A stretch of 62,239 bases of DNA from Candidatus Lachnoclostridium stercoravium (GCA_019118365.1 DWZA01000029.1:1-62239), one strand, 5' to 3'. Counted from the stretch's first letter, positions 25,079-34,252 are shown. A program made the numbers and translations. Notes: generated by a model from the sequence alone, not told the origin.

Positions 25079-25759
25079 ATGGTAGAGGAAAATATTAAAA
25101 AAGTCAGGGAAAATATGGAAGCCGCCTGCAAAAGGGCGGGGAGGGACATAAAGGATGTTACGCTGATCGCCGTGAGCAAGACGAAGCCAGTTTCTATGAT
25201 GGAGGAGGCCCTTCAGACAGGAGTCCTGGATTTCGGGGAAAATAAAGTTCAGGAGATCCTGGAAAAAAAGCCGCTCCTTCCGGATAATGTGCGTTTTCAT
25301 ATGATCGGCCATCTTCAGCGCAATAAGGTGAAGCAGGTGATCGATAAGGCAGTGCTGATCCATTCTGTGGATTCCCTGCGCCTGGCGGAGCAGATCGAAG
25401 AAGAGGCAAAGAAGAAAGAGCTTCACGCGGATGTCCTTCTTGAAGTAAATGTAGCCAGGGAAGAAAGCAAGTATGGCTTTTTTATGGAAGAAGTGGAAGA
25501 AGCAGTAAAGGAAATTGGAAATTTTCCTCACATAACTATAAAAGGGCTTATGACAATTGCTCCAAATGTGGAAAATCCAGAAGATAATCGGGAAGTTTTT
25601 AAAAAATTATATCAATTATATGTTGACATCAAAAGTAAAAACATTGATAATGGTACTATGAGTGTGCTTTCTATGGGTATGACAGGAGATTATGAAGTGG
25701 CGATCGAAGAGGGCGCAACCATGATTAGAGTAGGTACCGGCATCTTCGGTACGAGATAG
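25079..25759 (+). CDS. yggS: Pyridoxal phosphate homeostasis protein (YggS/YlmE family)
   Basis: A PLP-binding protein with an alanine-racemase-like barrel that buffers free PLP and affects amino-acid and keto-acid pools; no catalytic turnover is known. The cofactor lysine is K34 in AVSKTKP. Other family motifs are DFGENKVQE, HMIGHLQRNK and LSMGMTGDYEVAIEEG. The frame could begin at ATG 25070, but this touches the AGGAG; ATG 25079 has proper spacing and gives 226 residues. It sits directly upstream of sepF, as in many Gram-positives. Confidence 0.95.
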   Translation: MVEENIKKVRENMEAACKRAGRDIKDVTLIAVSKTKPVSMMEEALQTGVLDFGENKVQEILEKKPLLPDNVRFHMIGHLQRNKVKQVIDKAVLIHSVDSLRLAEQIEEEAKKKELHADVLLEVNVAREESKYGFFMEEVEEAVKEIGNFPHITIKGLMTIAPNVENPEDNREVFKKLYQLYVDIKSKNIDNGTMSVLSMGMTGDYEVAIEEGATMIRVGTGIFGTR

Positions 25760-25769
25760 GAGAGACGTT

Positions 25770-26303
25770 ATGAGCTTTTTCGGAAAAATTGTTAGTGCCA
25801 TGAAGTTTAGTGATGATGAAGACGACGATTACTTCTTAGATGAAGATTATGATGATGATGGAAAACCAGCGAAAAAAAGCTTCTTTTCCAGAAACAGCAA
25901 TACAGAAGACGACGATTACTATGACGAGGAAGAGAAGCCGGCGAGGCCTCATTTTATGCCTCGTTCCAGCAGCAGTTCCAAGGTTGTTCCCATGAAGAGA
26001 GCCATGGAGGTATCCCTTGTGAAGCCGACCACGATGGAAGATTCCAGGGAGATCTGCGACTATCTTCTGGCGGGCAAGGCGGTAGTCCTCAATATGGAGG
26101 GTATCCATACGGAGACGGCCCAGAGGATCATTGATTTTACATCAGGGGCGACTTACTCCATGAACGGAAATCTTCAGAAGATATCCAATTACATATTTAT
26201 TGCAACCCCAGAATCCGTAGAGCTGTCCGGGGATTTCCAGGATCTCCTTTCTTCCGCCGGCGGCGGAAATCTGGATGTGTCCGGCATCAAGCTGCGCCTG
26301 TAA
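25770..26303 (+). CDS. sepF: Cell division protein SepF
   Basis: A membrane-binding protein that bundles FtsZ and anchors the ring. The N-terminal amphipathic helix (SFFGKIVSAMKF) binds membrane. It is followed by a very acidic, Asp-rich linker (about residues 14-60) and the C-terminal SepF domain with IVDYLL-like text (ICDYLLAGKAVVLNMEG), AQRIIDFTSGATYSMNGNLQKI and FIATPESVEL. The length is 177 residues. It is ten bases after yggS. Confidence 0.95.
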   Translation: MSFFGKIVSAMKFSDDEDDDYFLDEDYDDDGKPAKKSFFSRNSNTEDDDYYDEEEKPARPHFMPRSSSSSKVVPMKRAMEVSLVKPTTMEDSREICDYLLAGKAVVLNMEGIHTETAQRIIDFTSGATYSMNGNLQKISNYIFIATPESVELSGDFQDLLSSAGGGNLDVSGIKLRL

Positions 26304-26314
26304 CTGTTTGAATT

Positions 26315-27073
26315 ATGGAAAAAGAAGAATATTTACTGAAGAAAAGGCTGTTAGAGCTGGCGGAACTCTGCTTTCAGCGGGACGTGCCGGCTCACAGCGA
26401 TTTTTTGAATTTAAATGAACAGACTATTTTCTACTCGATCATCAGGGAATTGCCTCCCGTACCGTATATCCTGGCGGGCGGCTTTGAACTGGCCGAGCGG
26501 AAGATCGTCTGTTTTCTTCCGTCTTATATGGACGAGTCCTCCTTTGAACCTCCTGTTTCCTGCATCCGTTTTACTCCCTTAAACGCCAGGTTCGCAGAAG
26601 ACCTGACTCACAGGGATTACCTTGGTTCTGTGATGAACCTTGGCATTGACCGATGCAAGACAGGAGATATTTTATTAAACGACAACGAAACCTATCTGTT
26701 CTGTCTGGAAGATATGGCGCCTTATATCGCAGGAGAGATGACCCGCGTTCGCCATACGTCTGTAAAGACGGAGATCTGCAGGCCAGGGGAGATATCCTAT
26801 ACTCCCAGATTCGAAGAGATCGAAGGGAGCGTCGCCTCTGTGCGGCTGGACAGCGTGCTGGCCCTTGCCTTTCGCTGCTCCAGATCAAAGATCCTTCCCT
26901 ACATCCAGGGAGAACGTGTTTTTATCAACGGGAAAATGGCTGTATCCAACAGCGCGTCCTTAAAAGAGGGGGATATCGTTTCTGTGCGGGGACTGGGGCG
27001 ATTCCGCTACACAGGGGTCCGCAGCGAGACAAAGAAGGGACGGATGTTCATATCCGTCCAGAAATACTGCTGA
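26315..27073 (+). CDS. S4-domain RNA-binding protein YlmH
   Basis: A 252-residue protein with a YlmH N-terminal part and a C-terminal S4 RNA-binding domain from about residue 178 (VASVRLDSVLALAFRCSRSKILPYIQGERVFINGKM). YlmH proteins bind ribosomal particles in B. subtilis and have been linked to ribosome rescue and division. There is no clear ribosome site before the ATG, so translation probably depends on SepF translation ending eleven bases upstream. Confidence 0.88.
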   Translation: MEKEEYLLKKRLLELAELCFQRDVPAHSDFLNLNEQTIFYSIIRELPPVPYILAGGFELAERKIVCFLPSYMDESSFEPPVSCIRFTPLNARFAEDLTHRDYLGSVMNLGIDRCKTGDILLNDNETYLFCLEDMAPYIAGEMTRVRHTSVKTEICRPGEISYTPRFEEIEGSVASVRLDSVLALAFRCSRSKILPYIQGERVFINGKMAVSNSASLKEGDIVSVRGLGRFRYTGVRSETKKGRMFISVQKYC

Positions 27074-27092
27074 AAATATCTGGAGGTTATTT

Positions 27093-28178
27093 ATGTCAGA
27101 AAGACTTACAGTTCATTTAAATGAGAAGCCAGTATATGATATCGTACTGGAGCATTCCTTTGACAGGCTTGGAGAAGAAGCCTCCCCTTTTATTGAGGGA
27201 CGCCGCGTGTGCATCGTAACCGACTCTACGGTCGCAGAGCTTTATTTAAAAGAGGTGGAAGCGGCTGTGGCGCCTTTTTGCAGGGAAGTGATCTCTTTTA
27301 TCTTTCCGGCTGGAGAATCCCATAAAAATCTGGATACGGTAAAAAAGCTTTATGAAAAACTGATCCTGGCAAAATTCGACCGCCACGACGTGCTGATCGC
27401 CTTGGGCGGGGGAGTGACAGGAGATCTGTGCGGCTTTGGGGCAGCCACCTACCTGAGAGGGATCGATTTTATCCAGATCCCGACTACGCTGCTATCCCAG
27501 GTAGACAGCAGCATTGGCGGAAAGACAGGAGTTGATTTTGACGCCTATAAAAATATGGTGGGCGCGTTCCATATGCCGAAGCTGGTCTACAGCAGCACGA
27601 AAGTATTGGATACGCTTCCTGCAGAGCAGTTCTCAGCAGGGATGGGAGAGATCATCAAGCACGGACTGATCCTGGATAAAGACTACTATCGTTTCCTGGA
27701 AGACGAGGCGGATAAGATATTAAAAAGGGATCCGGACGTTTGCGAGAAAATGATACTTGGCAGCGACAAGATCAAGCGGAGAGTGGTAGAAGAAGATCCT
27801 ACGGAGAAGGGGATCCGCTCTTATCTGAATTTCGGCCATACCCTTGGCCATGCGATCGAAAAGCTTGGAAATTTTCAGCTCCTTCACGGCTGCTGCGTAG
27901 GACTGGGCTGCCTTGCGGCTGCTTACATATCGGCAGAGCGGGGGCTGATCTCCATGGAAGAGGCGGGCCATCTGAAAGCGCTGCTTACTAAATTTGGTAT
28001 TCCGGTCACAGTTTCCGGAATGGACGAAAACGACGTGATCGCAGCTACGAAGAACGATAAAAAGATGGAAGGCGGCGTGATCCGGTTTATCCTCCTGGAA
28101 AAGACAGGCAGCGCATATGTAGACAAAACTGTGACAGACGAGGAAATGAAAAAGGGCCTGTCCTATATCCTCAGGTAA
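27093..28178 (+). CDS. aroB: 3-dehydroquinate synthase AroB
   Basis: Second step of the shikimate pathway: DAHP to 3-dehydroquinate, using NAD and a divalent metal. The 361-residue protein has the NAD loop LGGGVTGDLCGFGAATYLRG, the QIPTTLLSQVDSSIGGKTGVD segment, and the metal-binding ERGxxH-like region KRRVVEEDPTEKGIRSYLNFGHTLGHAIE. The TGGAGG ribosome site is good. It is the only shikimate gene here and sits between ylmH and lspA. Confidence 0.96.
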   Translation: MSERLTVHLNEKPVYDIVLEHSFDRLGEEASPFIEGRRVCIVTDSTVAELYLKEVEAAVAPFCREVISFIFPAGESHKNLDTVKKLYEKLILAKFDRHDVLIALGGGVTGDLCGFGAATYLRGIDFIQIPTTLLSQVDSSIGGKTGVDFDAYKNMVGAFHMPKLVYSSTKVLDTLPAEQFSAGMGEIIKHGLILDKDYYRFLEDEADKILKRDPDVCEKMILGSDKIKRRVVEEDPTEKGIRSYLNFGHTLGHAIEKLGNFQLLHGCCVGLGCLAAAYISAERGLISMEEAGHLKALLTKFGIPVTVSGMDENDVIAATKNDKKMEGGVIRFILLEKTGSAYVDKTVTDEEMKKGLSYILR

Positions 28179-28190
28179 GGAGAGAACGAT

Positions 28191-28709
28191 ATGAACCAAA
28201 AAGCAAAACAGTTCCTTGCGGCAGGGATCGGTATGGCGGCCCTGATCGGCTTAGATCAATGGACAAAATATCTGGCAGTGGAAAAGCTGATGGGAAAGGA
28301 AGCCTGTGTGATCTGGCCGGGCGTTTTCGAACTGAGATACCTGGAAAACCGGGGAGCCGCCTTTGGAATGCTGCAGGGAAAGCAGGGATTTTTCTTCCTG
28401 ATAGGGATCATAGTCCTGGCTGCGGCAGTATATTTCTTTTACCGCCTGCCATACAGGAAGCGGTATCTGCCCCTGGCGCTCTGCGTAGGCGGTATCGCGG
28501 CTGGAGCGATCGGAAATATGATCGACCGGCTGTCTCAGGGTTATGTAGTAGATTTTTTTTATTTCTGTCTGATCGATTTTCCGATCTTCAATGTGGCGGA
28601 CTGTTACGTTACAGTAGGAGCTTTTGCCCTGGCGGTCCTGGTGATGTTTTACTACCAGGATGAGGACTTCTCAGTGTTTTCTTTTAAAAAGGGAGGGGAC
28701 AGAGAGTGA
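28191..28709 (+). CDS. lspA: Lipoprotein signal peptidase LspA
   Basis: An integral membrane aspartyl protease that removes signal peptides from prolipoproteins, including those encoded in this window. It has 172 residues and four membrane helices. The conserved ENRGAAFG and GNMIDR motifs are present, and the two catalytic aspartates are probably D121 (GYVVDFF) and D137 (FNVADCYV). Its last four bases overlap the GTG start of rluD. Confidence 0.96.
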   Translation: MNQKAKQFLAAGIGMAALIGLDQWTKYLAVEKLMGKEACVIWPGVFELRYLENRGAAFGMLQGKQGFFFLIGIIVLAAAVYFFYRLPYRKRYLPLALCVGGIAAGAIGNMIDRLSQGYVVDFFYFCLIDFPIFNVADCYVTVGAFALAVLVMFYYQDEDFSVFSFKKGGDRE

Positions 28710-29617
28710 AGACTGTTCTGACCGCGGAGCCGGAGCAGGCCGGCCTGCGCCTGGACGCATTTTTAAGCGCAGCTTCCGGGGAGCTTTCCCGTTCCCATAT
28801 CCAGAAGCTGATTCGGTCCGGAGACGTCACAGTAAACGGTAAGACGGCAAAGCCAAGCCAGAAGATCGAAAAGGGCGACCAGATCGTTTTTGAAGTCCCG
28901 GAGGCGGTGGAGCCGGAGATCCTGCCGGAAGATATGGATCTGGATATCCTTTATGAAGACAGGGACATCATCCTGATCAACAAGCCGAAAGGCATGGTGG
29001 TCCATCCGGCGGCAGGCCATTACAGCGGGACCCTGGTAAATGGACTCATGGCTCATTGCAGGGAAGAGCTGTCCGGGATCAACGGCGTTATGAGGCCGGG
29101 CATCGTGCACAGGATCGATATGGACACTACAGGAGTTCTGATCGTATGTAAAAATGATCTGGCCCATAATCATATCGCCGAGCAGCTGAAAGAGCATTCT
29201 ATCACACGGAAATATTACGCGATCGTCCATGGTGTGATCAAGGAGGATACGGGGACGATAGACGCTCCTATCGGGCGCCATCCTGTTGACAGAAAGAAGA
29301 TGGCTATCAATTATAAAAACGGAAAGCCTGCTGTGACTCATTACAGAGTCCTGGAGCGCTTTCAAAATTTTACGTATATTGAATGCCAGCTGGAAACGGG
29401 ACGGACCCATCAGATCCGCGTGCATATGGCAAGTATCCATCATCCGCTGCTGGGAGATCAGGTGTATGGACCGGCGAAATGCCCGTTCCCGTCCCTTCAG
29501 GGGCAGACCCTCCATGCGGGAGTTTTGGGGATCGTTCATCCGAGAACTCATGAATATATGGAGTTTCAGGCGCCGTTGCCGGAATATTTTCATGAACTTT
29601 TGGTAAAATTGAAATAA
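28706..29617 (+). CDS. rluD: RluA/RluD family 23S rRNA pseudouridine synthase
   Basis: Isomerises uridines in rRNA or tRNA. An N-terminal S4 domain (about residues 13-75) is followed by the catalytic domain with HRIDMDTTG; D138 is the expected nucleophile. The 303-residue length fits RluD/YlyB. The GTG start overlaps lspA (GTGA) and uses GGGAGGGGAC as ribosome site. lspA-rluD is a common Firmicutes pair. The exact target position is not determined by sequence. Confidence 0.93.
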   Translation: MKTVLTAEPEQAGLRLDAFLSAASGELSRSHIQKLIRSGDVTVNGKTAKPSQKIEKGDQIVFEVPEAVEPEILPEDMDLDILYEDRDIILINKPKGMVVHPAAGHYSGTLVNGLMAHCREELSGINGVMRPGIVHRIDMDTTGVLIVCKNDLAHNHIAEQLKEHSITRKYYAIVHGVIKEDTGTIDAPIGRHPVDRKKMAINYKNGKPAVTHYRVLERFQNFTYIECQLETGRTHQIRVHMASIHHPLLGDQVYGPAKCPFPSLQGQTLHAGVLGIVHPRTHEYMEFQAPLPEYFHELLVKLK

Positions 29618-29641
29618 TTCATGTACTTTTTCCTTTTTCTG

Positions 29642-29658
29642 CTGTATAATTTATACAG
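29642..29658 (+). promoter_or_regulatory. -10 element inside a 17-base palindrome before the cytidylate-kinase-like gene
   Basis: CTGTATA (29642-29648) and TATACAG (29652-29658) form a perfect inverted repeat with a three-base centre. A perfect TATAAT lies within it at 29645-29650; the -35 (TGTACT at 29622-29627, 17-base spacer) is weak. The symmetry over a -10 site looks like a repressor operator; no regulator is known. Confidence 0.5.
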
Positions 29659-29684
29659 TGGAATGACAGAAAGGAGAGGTATCT

Positions 29685-30326
29685 ATGAGCAAAAACTTAG
29701 TGATCACCATTGGAAGACAGTGCGGAAGCGGGGGAAGGATGATCGGCCAGAAGATCGCAGAGCGCCTTGGAATCAAGTGTTATGATAAGGAACTGCTGAA
29801 TCTTGCTTCCAAAAACAGCGGTCTATGCAAAGAGTTATTTGAATCCCATGATGAAAAACCGACCAGCAGTTTCCTCTATTCCCTGGTTATGGATACGTAT
29901 TCTCTGGGATATACGACGTCCGCCTACACGGATATGCCGATCAATCATAAGATTTTTCTGGCGCAGTTCGATACCATCAAGAAACTTGCCGACGAAGAGT
30001 CCTGCGTGATCGTCGGCCGCTGCGCGGACTATGCCCTGGCGGATTATCCGAACGTTCTTACCGTGTTTATTACAGGAAACGAAGAGGAGAAGATCAAACG
30101 CCTCGCTGAGATCAATAAGATCGATCCGCAGAAGGCCCGCGAGATGATGATCAAGACCGATAAGCGCCGTTCCAGCTATTATAATTATTATTCCAGTAAA
30201 AAGTGGGGAGACGCCCAGAGTTACGATCTGTGTATCAACAGTACGGTCGTAGGGGTGGAAAACGCAGTAGAGATCATTCTGGACTGCGCGAAAAGAAAGA
30301 TGGCGTATAGCGAGGGGCATGCTTAA
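29685..30326 (+). CDS. Cytidylate kinase-like family protein
   Basis: A 213-residue nucleotide-kinase fold protein of the cytidylate_kin2 type. The phosphate-binding loop is a variant, GRQCGSGGRMIG, at residues 9-20, lacking the Lys of a standard P-loop. Later motifs are CVIVGRCADYALADY and TDKRRSSYYNYYSSKKWGDAQSYDLCINS. This group differs from Cmk proper and its substrate is not known. The gene has a strong AAAGGAGAGG ribosome site and appears to be transcribed alone. Confidence 0.85.
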   Translation: MSKNLVITIGRQCGSGGRMIGQKIAERLGIKCYDKELLNLASKNSGLCKELFESHDEKPTSSFLYSLVMDTYSLGYTTSAYTDMPINHKIFLAQFDTIKKLADEESCVIVGRCADYALADYPNVLTVFITGNEEEKIKRLAEINKIDPQKAREMMIKTDKRRSSYYNYYSSKKWGDAQSYDLCINSTVVGVENAVEIILDCAKRKMAYSEGHA

Positions 30327-30363
30327 AAAGCAGGATATGCAGGATAAGAAACGATGATAAGGG

Positions 30364-30403
30364 TCCGGGATGGAGAAACGAATCTTACGTTCTCCATCCC
30401 GGA
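30364..30403. terminator. Bidirectional terminator between the kinase-like gene and glmS
   Basis: A 14-bp inverted repeat, TCCGGGATGGAGAA with its complement, lies between the two converging stop codons. T runs on both sides are poor, but position and strength support a shared terminator. Confidence 0.65.
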
Positions 30404-30407
30404 TCTG

Positions 30408-32228
30408 TTATTCTACAGTAACTGATTTGGCCAGGTTCCGGGGCTGATCTACGTTTAACCCCTTTAAGAGAGAGGCATAATATGCGATCAGCTGCAGGAC
30501 CACAGCGATGGGAAATACAGTAAAATGATCGTTGAGCGCAGGGATACGGATCTGGATATCCGCGATGTCATCCGGAACAGCTGTGCCTTCTTTTGTGATC
30601 AGGACCACAAAAGCTCCTCTGGCTTTTACTTCTCTGACATTGGAGAGCATCTTTGAGAGGATGCTGCTCTGAGTGGCAATGGCTATGACAGGAACACGGT
30701 CGGCGATCAGGGCGATGGTACCGTGCTTTAACTCTCCGGCTGCATAGGCCTCCGCATGGATGTAGGAGATCTCCTTGAGCTTTAAAGCGCCTTCCAGGGA
30801 GAAAGCATAGTCTAAGCCTCTGCCTATGAAAAACGCGTCCGGCTGATCTACCAGGTGACTGACTACAGACTTGATATGGTCCTTTTCCTTGATCATCTCT
30901 TCCATAGCGGGGATAGCCTCCAGAAGCTCCGCCATAAATGCCTGGCCTTCTGCCTTTGTGATACAGCCTCTTACAAGGCCCATGCGGCAGCAGATCATAT
31001 AAAGTCCTGCCAGCTGTACGGAATAAGCTTTGGTGCTGGCCACGGCGATCTCAGGGCCGGCGTGGGTATAGAAAACATAGTCGCTTTCCCTGGCGATAGT
31101 GGATCCCTTTACATTGACGATAGCAAGGGTTTTTGAACCCATGGATCTGGCCAGACGGAGAGCCGCCAGAGTATCGATCGTCTCGCCGGACTGGGATATG
31201 ATGATAACAAGGGTCTTGCTGTCGATCAAAGGATTCTCGTACCGGAATTCCGACGCGATCGTTACAGTTACAGGGATGCGCAGCAATGGCTCCATGATCG
31301 CTTTGGCAACCATGCCGGCATGCATGGCAGTGCCGCAGGCCACGATACGGATCTGGCTGCATTCCAGGAAGATCTCGTCAGAGATCCCGTCGTCGCCGAA
31401 ATCGGGAAGCCCCTTGCTTATCCTGGGAAGGATCGTATTTTTCAAAGCCTCCGGCTGTTCATGGATCTCTTTCAGCATGAAATGAGGAAAGCCGTTTTTC
31501 ATGGCCGCATCGATATTCCAGTTGACTACCATGATCTCAGGATCTTTTCTGCAGCCTTCTTCGTCGTACAGAGCTACCTGATATGGCGTCATCTTCAGGA
31601 TCATCCCTTCCGGAACAACGAAATAGGACTTTGTATAAGGGATCAGAGCCGTCAGGTCTGAAGCTACGATCGATCCTGAGGGCGTATAAGCCGCTACAAG
31701 GGGACTTACAGTCCTTACTGCATAAATCTCACCAGGACGGTCAGAAAACATGATACAGAAGGCGTAGGAGCCTTCCAGAAGGGGAAGGAAGCGGCGGATC
31801 GATCCTACCGGGTCGCCGTCATAAACAGAATCCAGGACCCAGGCAGCCACTTCACTGTCTGTCTGCGACAATAAACGGTCCTCCAGATGGTACTGCTCTG
31901 TAAGCTGATGATAGTTTTCAATGATGCCATTGTGTATCAGCGTGACCCTGCCCGCCGTATGAGGATGGGCGTTCGCCTGAGTAACGCCGCCGTGGGTGGC
32001 CCACCGGGTATGGCCAATGCCGCAGTGGGAGACTTCATCATCCAGGGATCCGCACAATTCCCTCAGGCGGGAAACCTTTCCTGTAGTCTTTATCTGATGG
32101 ATCCTGGAATCATCGCCAAAATAAGCGATGCCCGCGCTGTCATAGCCGCGGTATTCCAGCTGTGCCAGCCCGTCGAGCATGACTTTTCTGGCGTTTAACG
32201 GACCACTGTAACCTATAATTCCACACAT
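30408..32228 (-). CDS. glmS: Glutamine-fructose-6-phosphate aminotransferase GlmS
   Basis: Makes glucosamine-6-phosphate from fructose-6-phosphate and glutamine, the first step toward UDP-GlcNAc and peptidoglycan. The N-terminal glutaminase begins MCGIIGYSG with the catalytic Cys exposed after Met removal. Two SIS domains follow, and the protein ends with the family signature LAKSVTVE. The frame is open 29 codons further upstream, but only the start at 32228 puts Cys at position 1; a GGAGA site supports it. The length is 606 residues. Confidence 0.97.
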   Translation of the reverse strand: MCGIIGYSGPLNARKVMLDGLAQLEYRGYDSAGIAYFGDDSRIHQIKTTGKVSRLRELCGSLDDEVSHCGIGHTRWATHGGVTQANAHPHTAGRVTLIHNGIIENYHQLTEQYHLEDRLLSQTDSEVAAWVLDSVYDGDPVGSIRRFLPLLEGSYAFCIMFSDRPGEIYAVRTVSPLVAAYTPSGSIVASDLTALIPYTKSYFVVPEGMILKMTPYQVALYDEEGCRKDPEIMVVNWNIDAAMKNGFPHFMLKEIHEQPEALKNTILPRISKGLPDFGDDGISDEIFLECSQIRIVACGTAMHAGMVAKAIMEPLLRIPVTVTIASEFRYENPLIDSKTLVIIISQSGETIDTLAALRLARSMGSKTLAIVNVKGSTIARESDYVFYTHAGPEIAVASTKAYSVQLAGLYMICCRMGLVRGCITKAEGQAFMAELLEAIPAMEEMIKEKDHIKSVVSHLVDQPDAFFIGRGLDYAFSLEGALKLKEISYIHAEAYAAGELKHGTIALIADRVPVIAIATQSSILSKMLSNVREVKARGAFVVLITKEGTAVPDDIADIQIRIPALNDHFTVFPIAVVLQLIAYYASLLKGLNVDQPRNLAKSVTVE

Positions 32229-32325
32229 AATGATTCTCCATTCTATCTTTTTCGTTTCTATTTCTATAAATATATATTGGATCTCAGAAAATTTTCCTGT
32301 CTGAACTGTTTTCAATTAAGATAAA

Positions 32326-32354
32326 ATTATACCCCGTGTAAAATCAGGAGTCAA
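32326..32354 (-). promoter_or_regulatory. Sigma-A promoter of glmS
   Basis: On the - strand TTGACT (32349-32354), a 17-base spacer and TATAAT (32326-32331). The start of transcription would be near 32319, leaving a leader of only about 90 bases. Confidence 0.85.
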
Positions 32355-32433
32355 TAAAATTCCAATGAAAAAATCTAACTCAAAAAATTTAATAATTGTT
32401 AAAGACTTCCATCTGTTTTTTGTGTCTTTCCTG

Positions 32434-32442
32434 TGATATACT
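32434..32442 (+). promoter_or_regulatory. Extended -10 promoter of the NlpC/P60-LCP operon
   Basis: TGA followed by TATACT makes an extended -10 site; the -35 at 17 bases (TGTTTT, 32414-32419) is weak. The leader to the start codon at 32551 is about 100 bases. It is divergent from the glmS promoter. Confidence 0.55.
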
Positions 32443-32550
32443 ATGAAAGTGCCGCCAGGAGACTGTGAGCTGCTGTGCGGTCATCTGTAAAAATACAGGT
32501 ATCTGACAGAAAGAACAGTAAGAACCGCTTTTGGGAGACGATCATATAGG

Positions 32551-34233
32551 ATGAAATTTAAAAAAAATCTTATGCCGTTTACTGGCATTTTTTCTTTCAG
32601 CAGGATGGCGCCCCTGCTCCTTATGCTTGCAGGAGGGGGAGTTTCCATCGCTATTTCCCATTTATATACTTTAAATACAGAAACCTTCGAGGTGAAAATG
32701 CTGCAGCCTGCATCTGCGCCGGAAACCAGAGTGCAGACGGCTTCGGAAGCAGCGCCTGAGATAGAGATTCCGGTTCCGGCAAAAACAGGACCTGCGATCC
32801 TTCCAGATCAGTTTAACCTGGCTTTTTCCTTTCCAGAGGGAGCGGACGGCTCGGATCCTATGGAAAGCAGAGGAGCGTCCGTATACGCCAGCCTTTCAGC
32901 AGAGGAGGCGGAATGGATGGGAAATATTTACAATTATACCAGCATGCCGCCTGCACAAGCGGCAGCCCGTCTCGGCCTTGGGCCGGAAGCGGTCACAGGA
33001 AAATATAACCGGCTTGATGAGGCCCATAAAAAGGACGATCCGTCCACCTGGCTGATCCCTGACTGGAAGCAGATCCACATTACAATGTATAACGGCGACA
33101 GAGGACCGTCAGACGGAAGGTCGAATCTGAAAGAAATCCTTTCCATGGCCAGTGTCTATACATATTACCACGATTACGAGGACGAGGAGGCTTTCCTGCA
33201 ATATGCCAGACAGCTGTGGCAGGATTCTCATTCGTTCCATGTGTCGATCAGCGATATTTACTATTGCGACGGTTGTATCGGCGGCGAAGGGGCCGGACCG
33301 GAGACTGCTACGGATTCCGAGATCGCGCCGGAAGAGACTGCGGCGGAGGAAAATGTGGAGGAAAAGACTGCGGCGGAGGCGGAAAGCGCCGGAGAAGACA
33401 TTTCAAAGCCGGCTACGCCGTCAGAGATTTCCCTGGGGCCGGGATACTACCTGGAGCTTAAAGAGGATAGACTATCTGCTTCAGAGGCCGAAGCGGAAGC
33501 AGCAGAGGAGGAATCTTCATGTCCCGGACACGTAGATTTAAATATCAGCATTTACACAAATGGCCTGGAGGGAGAGAGCAAAAATCTGTATGTCCTGGAC
33601 AGGCAGGGAAATACTCCCGATGATTCCTGGCCAGGATGGACGGAAGAGACAAAGAATTATGTTTCTCTTCTGATGGAAAAAGACTGGGCGGAGGAATATG
33701 GCTTAAGGATCTCCCAGACGATCACAACAGGCATCGCCCTGGGCACAGACGAGATCTCAGAATATATGGATATGCTTCCTGACGGAATATCCCAGACCAG
33801 AAAGGATCTGATACGTTTCGCCCTTGAATCGGTTGGAAAAGTGCCGTATTATTGGGGAGGAAAACCCTATGCGGCAGGTTATGAGGGAAATCAGTTCGGC
33901 TCTGTCGTAAGTCCTGATGAAAGCGGAAGGATACAAAGAGGACTGGACTGTTCCGGCTGGATCAGCTGGGTCTACTGGTCTGTCACAGGAAACCGTCTGC
34001 CATATGAAAGCACTGCCGGACTTGTCAGCTGCGGAACCGGGATAGAACCGGAACAGCTGCAGCCTGGAGATATCCTGATCCGGCGGGAAGAGGAAGCCCA
34101 TGTAGTCATATTTTTGGCATGGGGCTCTCCTGGAAATATCATCTGCATTCATGAAAGCAGCGGGCCGGTCAGCAATGTGACAGTAGAGGAAAAACAGTTT
34201 AACTGGCAATATTGCAGGAAACTAGTAGAGTAG
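32551..34233 (+). CDS. Membrane-anchored NlpC/P60 peptidoglycan hydrolase
   Basis: A 560-residue envelope protein with a membrane segment at about residues 19-40. A long low-complexity region (about 245-330) is rich in Ala, Glu and Pro. The C-terminal NlpC/P60 domain starts near residue 425 (RFALESVGKVPYYWGG). The catalytic Cys is C467 in GLDCSGW and the His is H517 in EAHVVIFL; ICIHESSG near residue 534 holds the third position. Such enzymes cut D-Glu-DAP or related bonds in stem peptides. The ribosome site is weak. An LCP-family gene follows after 19 bases. Confidence 0.85.
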   Translation: MKFKKNLMPFTGIFSFSRMAPLLLMLAGGGVSIAISHLYTLNTETFEVKMLQPASAPETRVQTASEAAPEIEIPVPAKTGPAILPDQFNLAFSFPEGADGSDPMESRGASVYASLSAEEAEWMGNIYNYTSMPPAQAAARLGLGPEAVTGKYNRLDEAHKKDDPSTWLIPDWKQIHITMYNGDRGPSDGRSNLKEILSMASVYTYYHDYEDEEAFLQYARQLWQDSHSFHVSISDIYYCDGCIGGEGAGPETATDSEIAPEETAAEENVEEKTAAEAESAGEDISKPATPSEISLGPGYYLELKEDRLSASEAEAEAAEEESSCPGHVDLNISIYTNGLEGESKNLYVLDRQGNTPDDSWPGWTEETKNYVSLLMEKDWAEEYGLRISQTITTGIALGTDEISEYMDMLPDGISQTRKDLIRFALESVGKVPYYWGGKPYAAGYEGNQFGSVVSPDESGRIQRGLDCSGWISWVYWSVTGNRLPYESTAGLVSCGTGIEPEQLQPGDILIRREEEAHVVIFLAWGSPGNIICIHESSGPVSNVTVEEKQFNWQYCRKLVE

Positions 34234-34252
34234 AAAGTGGAGTGTAAATAAA

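Noticed and set aside
32229-32550. Possible glmS ribozyme or other riboswitch in the glmS / NlpC region
   Set aside because: The glmS leader is too short, and neither leader shows a conserved riboswitch core I can recognise.
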